Below are positions 1-8,732 of a stretch of DNA of 64,000 nt, in pieces. The notes beneath the pieces were generated by a model. That model ran no database searches and was not told where the DNA came from. It worked only from the letters and a program-made list of their open reading frames with translations. Origin of the DNA: CALDTK01 sp965213735 (lineage in GTDB: Bacteria > Bacteroidota > Bacteroidia > Chitinophagales > Saprospiraceae); assembly GCA_965213735.1 (NCBI GenBank), contig CBDCAB010000006.1:2232001-2296000 (forward strand). Reading direction: 5' to 3'. The position numbers were made by a program, and so were the translations under genes. Each line of letters starts with the position of its first letter. Position 1 is the stretch's first letter.

Positions 1-1708
1 TGAGGCCGCCGTCGAGGCTCATGTAAATATCGACTGTAGGAGTATTAAATGGCGGAGCAGTCGTACCGGCTACATCCCAGGTGAGGGTATAGGAGCTGAA
101 ACCTTCCAGTGTAGCAGTGGTATTGTAGTTGGTAATGCGAAAAGGCGTAGTACCGGCAGTCTCTACATTGGCGACGGCCTCAGCTGTGCAGCCTACACTG
201 CTATTGTTGTCGCGTACAGTAACCTGAAAGGTCATATCGCGTGGCACTGAAGGCAGCACCTCGTAGTCGGGATAAAGTCCACTCGGAAACCTGCGGCGTG
301 GATCAGCACTCGGCGCTAATGAGCGAAACAGCGGTCCGTTGACATTGGTACTCTGCGGAGGCTGCGCGCCACCACTCTCGTTGTCGATCTGTTCCCAGGT
401 GTAGGTGAGGGAATCACCATCGGGATCACTGGCATTGGCCGTTAGCTCAAAGGCAGTGAAAATAGGAATGACAAAGCTTCCAGCCGCCGCCACGGTCGGT
501 GCATTATTAGTTGTAGGTATTATTTCTGCACAATCGCCAAACGGGCTAGTGATAAAGGTTGCAATTTGCTGAATGCTTATCGTGTGAAAGTAAGCATCTG
601 AGTTACTTTGGACGTTTGGAGAGCATATACCCGCATAGGCCATAATAGTGGAGCCGCTACCGGGCTCAATAGCTGTAGAGGGTGAAATATTGCCACTGCA
701 GCTGTTGTAAAAGGTATGCGTGGCGCCAAACTGGTGGCCCATTTCGTGCGCTACATAATCTATGTAAAAACCATCATTAGTTGGATTGGCTACGCCCGTT
801 ACTGCACGCGCCTTGTTACCATTAGCGCAGGGGCTGTTGAGTTGGGCTAAGCCTCCACCTTGGGTCGAGAACAGGTGGCCGATGTCGTAATCTGCGTTGT
901 CGATTCGACTGTCGATCTGAGTTTGCGATTCATTGATGAGGGCACCAGGATTGCCTTCGGTAAAGGGGTCGGTGGCGCCATTGAGAAATACCAGCACATC
1001 ATTGTTAGGGATGAGCTCGAGAGTGATACCTAAGTCTCGTTCATAGACTTGATTTATGCGGTTGACGGCGACGTTCATTGCTGCAATCACGGCAGGCACA
1101 GTTGGATTAGGGCCAGCCACCGCGTTGGCATATTCCCCAGTACACGTAATGGCTAGCCGGTAGCGCCGCAGCTGACAATCTCCTGCTACCGAGCGCTGCT
1201 GATGGGGCTGGCTGGGCAGCAGCTGATCATCCTCATTGTGACATTCAAAATCTTGGAGATGAATATCTGCCTGATCGTATATGGTGTAGCGTCGTGTAGC
1301 AGCACTCGAGCCCGTTGTGGTCAGGATTTGCTGGTGCCCGTGAGCATCTGTGATTGCGCTGGTCCAGCCATTGTTAGGACTGTACTCGGCGCGTATGCGG
1401 GTGCTGGGATTACCTTTTTGCACGCCTGCGAAAGCGAGAATCTGCGGGTAGCGCGCCTGCAGTTCCGGGTGCATCGAGCTTGCCCTTTTGAGGATAAACT
1501 CTCCTGTTTTGCGCCCGAGCAAAGGAAAACGCGCCACCTGTTGCGCCCCACGAGCAGGCTGTTGCAAGGCGGACAGTAGGGCAGCTTCATCTACAGCCAC
1601 CGCTTCACCATATGCGGGTACAGCTTGTGCAAATGAGCTAGCTGAGAAATATAGCAGCACTGCGAGCAGAAGAAATATGTTGCCAATGCACTTGCGACCT
1701 TGCCTCAT
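1..1708 (-). CDS. Exported reprolysin-like zinc metallopeptidase (C-terminus outside window)
   Basis: Reading the minus strand from ATG at 1708 gives an open frame of about 569 codons that runs off the left edge. It begins with a signal peptide (RQGRKCIGNIFLLLAVLLYF, then a small-residue cleavage region). At about residue 320 it has HEMGHQFGATHTF, the HExxHxxGxxH zinc site of metzincin/reprolysin peptidases, followed about 30 residues later by a Met-turn (STIMAYAGIC). A beta-rich region with a TYTWEQIDNE motif follows, like Ig/PKD-type linkers. The organisation closely matches the complete peptidase at 22361-25285, so this copy probably also ends with further beta domains and a T9SS sorting module beyond the window. 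Role inferred: secreted protein degradation. The downstream boundary cannot be seen. Confidence 0.9.
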   Translation of the reverse strand, partial: MRQGRKCIGNIFLLLAVLLYFSASSFAQAVPAYGEAVAVDEAALLSALQQPARGAQQVARFPLLGRKTGEFILKRASSMHPELQARYPQILAFAGVQKGNPSTRIRAEYSPNNGWTSAITDAHGHQQILTTTGSSAATRRYTIYDQADIHLQDFECHNEDDQLLPSQPHQQRSVAGDCQLRRYRLAITCTGEYANAVAGPNPTVPAVIAAMNVAVNRINQVYERDLGITLELIPNNDVLVFLNGATDPFTEGNPGALINESQTQIDSRIDNADYDIGHLFSTQGGGLAQLNSPCANGNKARAVTGVANPTNDGFYIDYVAHEMGHQFGATHTFYNSCSGNISPSTAIEPGSGSTIMAYAGICSPNVQSNSDAYFHTISIQQIATFITSPFGDCAEIIPTTNNAPTVAAAGSFVIPIFTAFELTANASDPDGDSLTYTWEQIDNESGGAQPPQSTNVNGPLFRSLAPSADPRRRFPSGLYPDYEVLPSVPRDMTFQVTVRDNNSSVGCTAEAVANVETAGTTPFRITNYNTTATLEGFSSYTLTWDVAGTTAPPFNTPTVDIYMSLDGGL

Positions 1709-1821
1709 AGAGCTAACCTAAGGCCTCTAACAATAACAAAACCTAGGGCAGCTGACATGTCTCCACATTCTTAGCACTTTGTGTCAAGAATCTGAGCCTT
1801 GAACGTTACTACTTTGCCGCC

Positions 1822-2637
1822 ATGAAGGATTTACGCACCCGCATTGAAGCCGCTTGGGACAATCGCCAGCTGCTCAAGGATGCAGAAACTGTGGAGGCTA
1901 TACGAGCGGTGGTAGACTTACTCGATCAGGGTCAGCTGCGTGTAGCCGAGCCCGCCGGAGCCGAGTGGCAGGTCAACGAATGGGTGAAAAAAGCGGTGGT
2001 GCTCTATTTCCCCATTTGCGAGATGGAAACTATAGAACTGGGTCCTTTTGAATTTCATGATAAGATTCCGCTCAAACGTGACTACGCAGGTCAGGGAGTG
2101 CGTGTGGTGCCGCATGCTATAGCTCGCCATGGCTCCTATCTCGAGCCGGGCGTAATCATGATGCCGAGCTATGTCAATATTGGCGCTTATGTAGGAGCCG
2201 GCACGATGGTCGATACCTGGGCAACGGTGGGCTCATGCGCGCAGGTGGGGAGCAATGTGCACTTGAGTGGCGGCGTCGGCTTGGGCGGCGTACTCGAACC
2301 TCTCCAGGCTACGCCTACGATCATTGAAGATGACTGCTTTATTGGCTCGCGCGCTATTGTGGTTGAAGGAGTGCGGGTAGGTCGAGAAGCTGTTTTGGGA
2401 GCCAATGTGGTGCTTACTAAAAGCACGCGAATTATTGATGTGACTGGTGCTGAGCCGAGGGTAATGCGGGGTGAAGTACCGCCGCGATCGGTAGTTATTC
2501 CAGGCACGTATCCGAAGGAGTTTGCCGCCGGCACCTATCAAGTGGCTTGTGCCCTCATCATTGGCAAGCGCACGGAAAGCACTGATAAAAAGACTAGCCT
2601 CAACAGCGTCTTGCGCGACTTCAACGTAGCGGTGTAG
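1822..2637 (+). CDS. dapD: Tetrahydrodipicolinate N-succinyltransferase DapD
   Basis: The 271-aa protein matches DapD in length and pattern. It has an N-terminal helical domain (MKDLRTRIEAAWDNR), a left-handed beta-helix of hexapeptide repeats over about residues 105-210 (VNIGAYVGAGTMVDTWATVG, VHLSGGVGLGG, CFIGSRAIVVEGVRVG), and a C-terminal segment with VPPRSVVIPGTYPK. DapD transfers succinyl from succinyl-CoA to tetrahydrodipicolinate in the succinylase branch of lysine and meso-diaminopimelate synthesis, in the cytoplasm. The start is the ATG just after CTTTGCCGCC; no Shine-Dalgarno is visible. The next gene, a glycosyltransferase, begins 18 bp downstream, so the two may be co-transcribed. 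Confidence 0.95.
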   Translation: MKDLRTRIEAAWDNRQLLKDAETVEAIRAVVDLLDQGQLRVAEPAGAEWQVNEWVKKAVVLYFPICEMETIELGPFEFHDKIPLKRDYAGQGVRVVPHAIARHGSYLEPGVIMMPSYVNIGAYVGAGTMVDTWATVGSCAQVGSNVHLSGGVGLGGVLEPLQATPTIIEDDCFIGSRAIVVEGVRVGREAVLGANVVLTKSTRIIDVTGAEPRVMRGEVPPRSVVIPGTYPKEFAAGTYQVACALIIGKRTESTDKKTSLNSVLRDFNVAV

Positions 2638-2655
2638 TCACGCAAAGATGTTCAC

Positions 2656-3717
2656 ATGCAAAAGCCACTGCGCATTGCCATTCTCGCGCCGGTAGCCTGG
2701 CGCACACCTCCACGTGCGTATGGACCGTGGGAGCAAGTGGCCAGTAATGTGGCTGAGGGTTTGGTGGAGTTGGGGCATGAGGTGACGCTGTTTGCGACGG
2801 CAGATTCTGTTACAGCAGGGAGCTTGCAAGCAGTTGTGCCGCAGGGATATGCTGAAAATCCTGAGCTCGACGCAAAAGTGTGTGAATACATGCACTTGAG
2901 TTATGTGATGGAGCAAGCGCATAACTTCGACGTGATACATAATCACTTTGATTTTATGGCGCTGGGCTATAGTCGTTTAATCGACACACCTATAGTTACG
3001 ACCATTCACGGTTTTTCCAGTCCGAAGATACTTCCGGTGTATGAGCGTTACGATGATGTAGTAGATTATGTCAGCATTTCGAATGCCGATCGCGCCGAAT
3101 CATTGAGTTATGCAGCTACGGTTTACAATGGGCTAAACTTGGCTGATTTTAGTTTTGGCGAAATCCCGCAAGGTTATCTGCTTTACTTCGGCAGGATACA
3201 TCCGCATAAAGGTGCTGTAGATGCGATTAAAATAGCAAAAGGTGCAGGGCGAAAATTGTTAATGGCAGGCCTCGTGCAAGACGAGCGCTACTGGCAGCAG
3301 GAGGTATTGCCACTCATAGACGGCGAGCAAATCCGTTATCTCGGCAATAGTGGTCCAGCCCAGCGGCGACGGGTCTTGGCGGAGGCGAGTGCTTTACTTC
3401 ATCCCATTCATTTTGACGAACCTTTTGGGCTGAGTGTGGCTGAAAGTATGGTTTCGGGTACGCCAGTTATTGCGTACGCGCGTGGGGCTATGCCTGAGTT
3501 GATTGAGCCGGGCATTGGCGGTTGGTTAGTGCATAATATTGAAGAGGCCATTGCAGCTTGCGCCAAAACAAGTGCTATCGACCGTAAGCGCTGTCGCGCA
3601 GCAGCTGTGGCTCGATTTTCACGAGAAACTATGGCACGGGGATATGCTGACGTGTTTTGCGAAAGCATAAAAAGAAAGGCTAAATTGAACAGAAGCAAGC
3701 CGATAAAAAAACGTTGA
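2656..3717 (+). CDS. Glycosyltransferase family 4 protein
   Basis: The 353-aa protein has the GT-B fold pattern of GT4 retaining glycosyltransferases. The N-domain has a glycine-containing donor loop (PRAYGPWEQVASNVAEGLVE) at about residues 18-37 and the segment DVIHNHFDFMALGY. The C-domain has YFGRIHPHKG near residue 180 and the E-x7-E motif EPFGLSVAESMVSGTPVIAY at about 256-275. It probably moves a sugar from a nucleotide donor to an unknown acceptor; close relatives are often annotated only as GT4. It follows dapD by 18 bp. Its last 60 codons hold two copies of the GNAA mini-hairpin motif (3556-3569 and 3654-3666). The C-terminus is basic (KRKAKLNRSKPIKKR). Confidence 0.9.
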   Translation: MQKPLRIAILAPVAWRTPPRAYGPWEQVASNVAEGLVELGHEVTLFATADSVTAGSLQAVVPQGYAENPELDAKVCEYMHLSYVMEQAHNFDVIHNHFDFMALGYSRLIDTPIVTTIHGFSSPKILPVYERYDDVVDYVSISNADRAESLSYAATVYNGLNLADFSFGEIPQGYLLYFGRIHPHKGAVDAIKIAKGAGRKLLMAGLVQDERYWQQEVLPLIDGEQIRYLGNSGPAQRRRVLAEASALLHPIHFDEPFGLSVAESMVSGTPVIAYARGAMPELIEPGIGGWLVHNIEEAIAACAKTSAIDRKRCRAAAVARFSRETMARGYADVFCESIKRKAKLNRSKPIKKR

Positions 3718-3936
3718 AACTGAAACGCGACTGGGCTTCACTTAAATATCTAGATTGCGATGATCTTGGTGCAAATGATTCTTAAACTATTCTTGCAAAT
3801 TAATCGAGCTAACTTTCATTCCGAACAAGTTCTGCCGCTCATACATTTAACTCCATAAGGCATTTGCTGAGGCGATGTGAATCTTCGTGATTGCTCAGGG
3901 AGGAGCCTTACCTTGCCGGCCCCCGAAATTTTGCTT

Positions 3937-4593
3937 ATGCGCTTACTGCTCACAACTCTACTTGTATTTATTCACCTCTCCAGTAGCCTGGCGCAGGAGA
4001 CGGTGATGCGTGAGCAGATGCTGCTCGAGCCAAACGCGTTTGCAATTCAACATGGCTACGGCTGGTACGCTATGCTGCTGAATGGGGAGATCGATGTGAT
4101 GCTGAGCCTCCGCGACCAAAATGGAGAGCTGCGAGAAACTGCTTTTGAAGCTGACTATTCGAGTGGGGCAGCAAAAACACTGATTTACCAACGTCAGCTC
4201 AACAAGGTGATTAGCGTCGGAGCGAGCGGGGGTCACCAGCGTATCCGCCTCGACGATTTCCGCAATGAAGACGTGGAGCGATTGAGCGGCAGCATCAAGC
4301 TTAATCGCACCTTCATAAGCGGAATGGCACAGTTTCACTATGGCAACGCGGCGAAAATCGACATGTACAGCGGCATCAAAATTGGGGCGACGGTGTACAC
4401 GCTCAGTTCGTCGCTCGAGTATGAGGATATCGATTTCGACACTGGCTCGCTCATACCAGGAGGCATTTTACCGCACGTGGTGCCCATACCCTTCGGCATT
4501 ATGTACTACCCTGCGTATGGGATCGGTATTGGTGCCGAACTCGCTTTTGGTTCGCCGCATATTATAGCAGTGCAAGCCGGTTTCCGACTGTAG
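3937..4593 (+). CDS. Small exported protein of unknown function
   Basis: The open frame extends upstream to 3877, but ATG 3937 is chosen because it starts directly with a signal peptide (RLLLTTLLVFIHLSSSLAQE). The mature part is about 200 residues. Alternating hydrophobic stretches with many Gly/Tyr (GASGGHQRIRLDDF, IKIGATVYTLSSSLEYEDID) and an aromatic C-terminal end (IIAVQAGFRL) suggest a small outer-membrane beta-barrel. No family is recognised. It is followed about 110 bp downstream by another exported protein of similar build. Confidence 0.7.
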   Translation: MRLLLTTLLVFIHLSSSLAQETVMREQMLLEPNAFAIQHGYGWYAMLLNGEIDVMLSLRDQNGELRETAFEADYSSGAAKTLIYQRQLNKVISVGASGGHQRIRLDDFRNEDVERLSGSIKLNRTFISGMAQFHYGNAAKIDMYSGIKIGATVYTLSSSLEYEDIDFDTGSLIPGGILPHVVPIPFGIMYYPAYGIGIGAELAFGSPHIIAVQAGFRL

Positions 4594-4705
4594 AAGGCGG
4601 TTGCGAAATTTGGGAACAGTCAGCAGCGAAGTTGCAATCTCTGCTTTTGCTGAGGTAGGGTTGAGCTTTCTCTTTGTGGCACACAAATACCACAAAGTTT
4701 TGCTC

Positions 4706-5476
4706 ATGAAAGTCTTGTTGACCACTACCCTACTTGCGCTTGCCTCAGTGCTGCCACTCACGCTCGCGCATAGTCAGTACACCCAAATTTCCACGAATCC
4801 CAGCAGCTTGCTTTTTGGAGTCTTTAAAGTGGAGGTTGAAATTCCGGCTGCCAACCGTTGGGCCTTCGAAACCGAGTTTGCCCTAATGTCGAAAGGACAG
4901 CGCTTTTGGACGCCTGATTACGAAACGAAAGGTTATCGTGCTGGCTTTAGCTTGAAAAGGTACTTTGATGCTACAATGCCGAATGAAGGATACTACGGCT
5001 TTATGTATATGCGCCACAGTGCCTTAGCTTTCACTGACTTTGCGCGTGAAGACGAACGATACGATCAGCGTGATTTTGATCGCATTCGTACAACCTTAGG
5101 TTTTGGCGCAGGCTATACTAAGGTGCACAAGGATGGCTTCTTTTATGGCTGTGCATTGGGGATTGGTCGCCATGTTGGGGATACCAAAAAGTATACGTCT
5201 AGCGTACCGGGTCAGACAGTGTCTGAAGCGCTGGATGGTGAAATATTCGAGATGCCGATCGACGTATACGGGAGGATCTCAATAGGTGTTCGCCTGTTCA
5301 ACAGTGTCGGTGCTGCCCAAAAAGAAGCCTACGAGCTAGAACAGGAGGAGCTGCGAGAAGAGCTGCGGGATCAACTGTATAATTCCCTCAATGGAGAGTA
5401 CGACAGTCCGCTTAGGGATATGTCTGAGCTTGAATTAAGACGTCTGCGCCACCGGATCAAAAATGGCAATGGGTGA
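4706..5476 (+). CDS. Exported protein, probable outer-membrane beta-barrel
   Basis: The frame is open from 4601, but ATG 4706 begins a clean signal peptide (KVLLTTTLLALASVLPLTLA). The 256-aa product has amphipathic, aromatic-rich strands (YYGFMYMRHSALAFTDFA, FFYGCALGIGRHVGDT), typical of small outer-membrane barrels of the DUF3575-like kind. It then has a charged helical tail (QKEAYELEQEELREELRDQL) and a basic end. No catalytic motif is seen. A near-match of the dispersed 14-mer (GTTTTGGCGCAGGC, 5100-5113) lies inside it. The pairing with the preceding exported gene suggests a shared envelope role, but the function is unknown. Confidence 0.7.
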   Translation: MKVLLTTTLLALASVLPLTLAHSQYTQISTNPSSLLFGVFKVEVEIPAANRWAFETEFALMSKGQRFWTPDYETKGYRAGFSLKRYFDATMPNEGYYGFMYMRHSALAFTDFAREDERYDQRDFDRIRTTLGFGAGYTKVHKDGFFYGCALGIGRHVGDTKKYTSSVPGQTVSEALDGEIFEMPIDVYGRISIGVRLFNSVGAAQKEAYELEQEELREELRDQLYNSLNGEYDSPLRDMSELELRRLRHRIKNGNG

Positions 5477-5532
5477 TGTGGCTCAGGATTGCCTATATAA
5501 GAGGCTGAAGGAGAGAAAATATCAGTTTCAGA

Positions 5533-6309
5533 TTAGCCGGCTACTCCGAAAGTACCAATTAGTTCTTCCAGATTGGGAGTTGCAGCACCACCTGCCTGCT
5601 CGACAGTGATAGCATAATTCGCAGTGCCCGCTACATAAGAGACTGGTACTATTGGGGATTCAGCTGTAAAGGTATCGAGCGGAATAGGGTCTTGATTCGG
5701 TTTGAGCGACCAGAGCTGATAGACTTGATTAGCTGCTAGCGATGGCATTTCTCCGAGCGCGAGATAATTGCGCTGGGTAGTCGGGTTGTTGTAGATCAAG
5801 ATACTGGCTTCGGAATAGTTATCTGAGGGAGCAAGGCTAACAACTTGATTATCGCTGCGCTGCAAATCAGTAATTGTTGCTATAGGGACTTGATTGGCTT
5901 CTTGTTGCGTAAGACAATCTTGCAGCTGTGCGTGCTGAGTAGCCACGGCTTGCTCGAGTTCGCGGTTTTGCACGTAAGTGTACACTAAGGCAGCAGCTAA
6001 GGCTAGGGCTATAAGGCTAAGTAGCCAGCTCAACCACTTACTGCTGTTTGCACTAGTTCGAGCAGCGTTTGTAGTAGTACCCGGTTTGATGCTACTCAGC
6101 GTAGCAGCGAGGACTGCCGGATTGGGGGGTATTGTTTTGGCGAAAGCATAGACCTCGAGGGCCTGCTCGATTTCAGCAAGGTCGGTACGCAGCTCAGGGT
6201 ACTCGGCGATGGCCTGCTCCACCTGCGCCCGCTCTGGCTGAGCAAGCTCGCCGAGGGCGTAGAGCTCCAGCAGACCTGAAGCGCGTATGTCGGCTAGTGA
6301 AATACTCAT
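5533..6309 (-). CDS. Anti-sigma factor, RskA type
   Basis: The 258-aa protein has an N-terminal cytosolic anti-sigma region (LLELYALGELAQPERAQVEQ), one membrane helix at about residues 92-113 (WLSWLLSLIALALAAALVYT), and a periplasmic RskA-like beta domain (NQVYQLWSLKPNQDPIPLDT). It lacks an HxxxCxxC zinc finger, as many RskA-type proteins in Bacteroidota do. It follows the ECF sigma gene with an ATGA overlap (start at 6309, sigma stop at 6306-6308), so the two are translationally coupled. It most likely holds the sigma factor at the membrane until a signal releases it. A perfect GNAA mini-hairpin motif (6134-6147) reads AFAKT here. Confidence 0.9.
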   Translation of the reverse strand: MSISLADIRASGLLELYALGELAQPERAQVEQAIAEYPELRTDLAEIEQALEVYAFAKTIPPNPAVLAATLSSIKPGTTTNAARTSANSSKWLSWLLSLIALALAAALVYTYVQNRELEQAVATQHAQLQDCLTQQEANQVPIATITDLQRSDNQVVSLAPSDNYSEASILIYNNPTTQRNYLALGEMPSLAANQVYQLWSLKPNQDPIPLDTFTAESPIVPVSYVAGTANYAITVEQAGGAATPNLEELIGTFGVAG

Positions 6310-6884
6310 AGCAGCAGGAGCGTGAGGCTAAAAAGGAGGGGGCCTAAAAAGAGCTTACGCTCGCTTTTGACTTTTGCGCGCAGTTGTTGTAGTCCAGTGC
6401 GGAGGCGGGTTTTTACGGTTCCAAGGGGTAGGTTGAGTTCGTCGGCGATGGCGCTGGTGGTATAGCCCTCCAGGTACATCTTGTGAAGCACTTCGAGGTA
6501 CTTCGGATCCATATCGTGTGTGAGTGCTTGAACATCTACACGAGCTGAACTGATGCTATCCTCATCGCCATCATGTACGTGAGGATCGAATGTTTCGGAT
6601 TTGCGGACGGTTTGGTAGCCAGCTAGCCGCGCGCGGTCGATAGCTGTGTGGCGCGCGATGCTCATCATCCAGGCAAATAGACCTGCTTGAGCTGGGTCAT
6701 ACAGGTCGATTTTTGACCAAACTTTAAGGAGGGTGTCCTGAAGCACTTCCTCAGCCACGCGCTCATCGCGCACGATACGGGCGATAGCGCCGTTGAGGGG
6801 GCCGCCGTAATGCTCGAACAGCAGGCTGATGCCCCGCTGGTCGCGATTCCGAAGCAGGCGGATAATTTCTTCGGAAGTTTTCAT
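6306..6884 (-). CDS. ECF-family RNA polymerase sigma factor
   Basis: The frame is open from 6980, but ATG 6884 (KTSEEIIRLLRNRDQRGISL) gives the usual ECF length of about 192 aa. The region-2 segment has LQDTLLKVWSKIDLYDP and the -10 recognition helix around AWMMSIARHTAIDRAR. Region 4 has the helix-turn-helix YTTSAIADELNLPLGTVKTR. The C-terminus ends in a hydrophobic stretch (LGPLLFSLTLLLL), unusual for a soluble sigma factor and perhaps shaped by the coding overlap with the anti-sigma gene. It directs RNA polymerase to an unknown regulon under control of the downstream RskA-type protein. Confidence 0.92.
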   Translation of the reverse strand: MKTSEEIIRLLRNRDQRGISLLFEHYGGPLNGAIARIVRDERVAEEVLQDTLLKVWSKIDLYDPAQAGLFAWMMSIARHTAIDRARLAGYQTVRKSETFDPHVHDGDEDSISSARVDVQALTHDMDPKYLEVLHKMYLEGYTTSAIADELNLPLGTVKTRLRTGLQQLRAKVKSERKLFLGPLLFSLTLLLL

Positions 6885-7037
6885 GAATAGGTGCAAACCG
6901 TTGATGTACAAGGGTTTGCGTAGATTGGCAGCAATGCCGGACACCCAAAGATGGAAAAAATTTTCGAGTTGGAAATCCAAAATCTGCTTTGCCCTCGTAG
7001 CTACTGTTGAGAGGTGAAGTACCAGAAGTTAGTTGAT

Positions 7038-7108
7038 CCAAAGTCCCAGGAAGCTGGACGTATCTACAACTTTGGAGGGCTCTCCGGCACTGCCGGGGAG
7101 CTTTTTTT
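7038..7108 (+). ncRNA. Candidate small structured RNA ending in an intrinsic terminator
   Basis: An outer stem pairs CCAAAGT (7038-7044) with ACTTTGG (7069-7075). Inside it CCAG (7046-7049) pairs with CTGG (7054-7057) around a GAAG loop. Immediately after comes a terminator hairpin: GCTCTCCGGC (7079-7088), loop ACT, GCCGGGGAGC (7092-7101), then seven T (7102-7108). The T-run fixes the plus strand. No plus-strand protein gene lies upstream within 1.5 kb, so the terminator has no coding client. The transcript would run opposite to the sigma-factor leader. The 5' end and the family are unknown. Confidence 0.45.
7079..7108 (+). terminator. Rho-independent terminator
   Basis: A 10-bp GC-rich stem with one T-G pair, a 3-nt loop and a seven-T tail. 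It is the clearest intrinsic terminator in the window and belongs to the candidate RNA just upstream. Confidence 0.7.
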
Positions 7109-7340
7109 GTTTAGGGGCTGAAAATTCGTACGGTCTGTTCGTGTAGCTCGATAGTGTAGTGTGTAGCAGATTTAACGAAAAGTACAATACGTTAGCCAGG
7201 TGTTCCTCTCGCAGATAATAGTTCATTTAAGGAGTAATCCGGTATAAACTGGAATGAAAACGGAGGAAAATATACTATTTAAGTAGTATTTATAGGCAAG
7301 TTATGCTTATTGATTTTCTTGGCAGCCTTTGTCCGGTTCA

Positions 7341-7354
7341 GCTTGCGCCAAAAC
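7341..7354 (-). repeat. Intergenic copy of the GNAA mini-hairpin motif
   Basis: Reads GTTTTGGCGCAAGC on the minus strand, with the variable loop base C. It lies in the noncoding gap upstream of the GT2 gene, so here the motif cannot be explained by a conserved peptide. Confidence 0.8.
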
Positions 7355-7466
7355 CTGTGGAATGTGAGCAACGGTGAGTCAAAGAATACAGGGAGCGGTG
7401 CGAACTAAACCTTTGACTTTGCGCTTCTAACATGGGTGCTACAATTGCTAAACAAGCCTCGCTGCC

Positions 7467-8594
7467 ATGTTGCCTGAGCTACCGACGGAGGCTAGGTATA
7501 TTGCGCAACCGGAGATTATGCCGCTCGACCTGCGTTGTGCGGTCGTGGTGCCAGCACGCGATGAGGCGCGGCGGATCCTTACATGTTTGGAGGCGATTCG
7601 TTGTGAGTGGTCGCTAGAAGGGCAGCAGCTAACCGATCAGGTGCTGACGGTGCTCGTAATCAATGGGACCACAGATGATACAGCCTATCGGGTGTTGCAG
7701 TGGAATCGCAGGTTTGAGCATGTGCCCCTGGTGGTAGTGGATGCCAACTTTTCTGCTGAACGTGCCCATGTGGGCAGTGCGCGGGCATTGGGTATGGAGA
7801 TCGCTGAGCAGCTGCTTGGTTCGCACAGTAGCCTGCCACGACACCGGCAACTTTTATTTAGTACAGATGCCGACTCCCGCTTGGCGCATGATGCTGTTGC
7901 GCGGGGACTGCTAGAGCTAGAGTTGGCTGATGCCTTTGGCGCTCATATTATGGCGGGCGAAACGGACACTTCGCGCATTGGGATGATGTTTAACCAGTAC
8001 AATCGGCTCAAAGGCATGTTGAGGCATGAACTTTACCCGTGTGCACATGATCGTAATGCTCCGCACGGGGTGTTTGGCGGGGCGGGTTTTGGCGTTAGCT
8101 GTAGCACGTATACGGCGGTGGGAGGTCTGCCAGAACTGGCTTTTGATGAGGATCAAGCGATGCGGCGGCGACTGCTGGAGGGGGGTTTTAGGGTAAGCTA
8201 TCCCACTGATATTGTGGTATATACTTCAACACGTACCACTGGCCGGACGCCCTGGGGGATGGCCCAGCAGTTGGTGGCGTGGGAGCAGGAGCCGGCAAAT
8301 TACTGGCCGCTGGTGCCAGCAGCGGAGGGATTGGCAGCGAAATATCGACTTAAGGCTAAGTTGAGAGACAGCTGGCGCGCAGCTGGCAGACTCGAAAAAT
8401 TTGAGCTTTGCTGGGCGAAATACTGGCGAAGTACATGGGTGCAGACTGAGCACGCTGAGCTATTTCCCTTGATGGAATTACCCACGGCAGCTGATAGCCT
8501 GCGCAGCATGCTGAGCGAATATCCAAAAGCGCAGCTAAATCAAAGCGAGGAGCACCTGGTTGGGACAGTTGAATACAGTGCCTCTACCTCTTAA
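7467..8594 (+). CDS. Glycosyltransferase family 2 protein
   Basis: The 375-aa protein has a GT-A fold. CAVVVPARDEARRILTCLEA near residue 23 is the nucleotide-sugar binding start, followed by VLVINGTTDDT, the DXD-like metal site STDADSRLAHD at about residue 132, and FGGAGFGVSC with the downstream acidic DEDQAMRRRLLEGGFRV typical of GT2 acceptor loops. It has no membrane helix. A role in surface polysaccharide or glycolipid synthesis is inferred only from the family. It stands alone between two intergenic gaps. A near-match of the 14-mer (8086-8099) falls on the FGV part of this glycine-rich loop. Confidence 0.88.
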   Translation: MLPELPTEARYIAQPEIMPLDLRCAVVVPARDEARRILTCLEAIRCEWSLEGQQLTDQVLTVLVINGTTDDTAYRVLQWNRRFEHVPLVVVDANFSAERAHVGSARALGMEIAEQLLGSHSSLPRHRQLLFSTDADSRLAHDAVARGLLELELADAFGAHIMAGETDTSRIGMMFNQYNRLKGMLRHELYPCAHDRNAPHGVFGGAGFGVSCSTYTAVGGLPELAFDEDQAMRRRLLEGGFRVSYPTDIVVYTSTRTTGRTPWGMAQQLVAWEQEPANYWPLVPAAEGLAAKYRLKAKLRDSWRAAGRLEKFELCWAKYWRSTWVQTEHAELFPLMELPTAADSLRSMLSEYPKAQLNQSEEHLVGTVEYSASTS

Positions 8595-8732
8595 AGCTAG
8601 ACTGTACCCACCGGATTTCTCATCTGAAATAGTCGAGGAGTGTTAGCTTGCACGTGCAACTGACGCGCCTACCCTGGATCAATTTTAAACTGACCAAGGC
8701 TCTGAAATACGTGAGCATCTGATAAGGAAAGT

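Larger units (their letters stand above)
6885..7466. other. Intergenic region between divergent sigma and GT2 genes
   Basis: This 580-bp stretch has no convincing protein gene. It holds a candidate structured RNA with intrinsic terminator (7038-7108), a small palindrome with ATACTA/TAGTAT arms (7272-7289), the only clearly intergenic copy of the dispersed 14-mer (7341-7354), and the putative promoters of the two flanking genes. Upstream of 7467 the sequence CCTTTGACTTTG lies near an alternative ATG at 7432 in another frame. Confidence 0.6.

Noticed and set aside
7272..7289. Palindrome ATACTA/TAGTAT as an operator
   Set aside because: Arms of 6 bp in AT-rich intergenic DNA are easily found by chance and no second site was seen.
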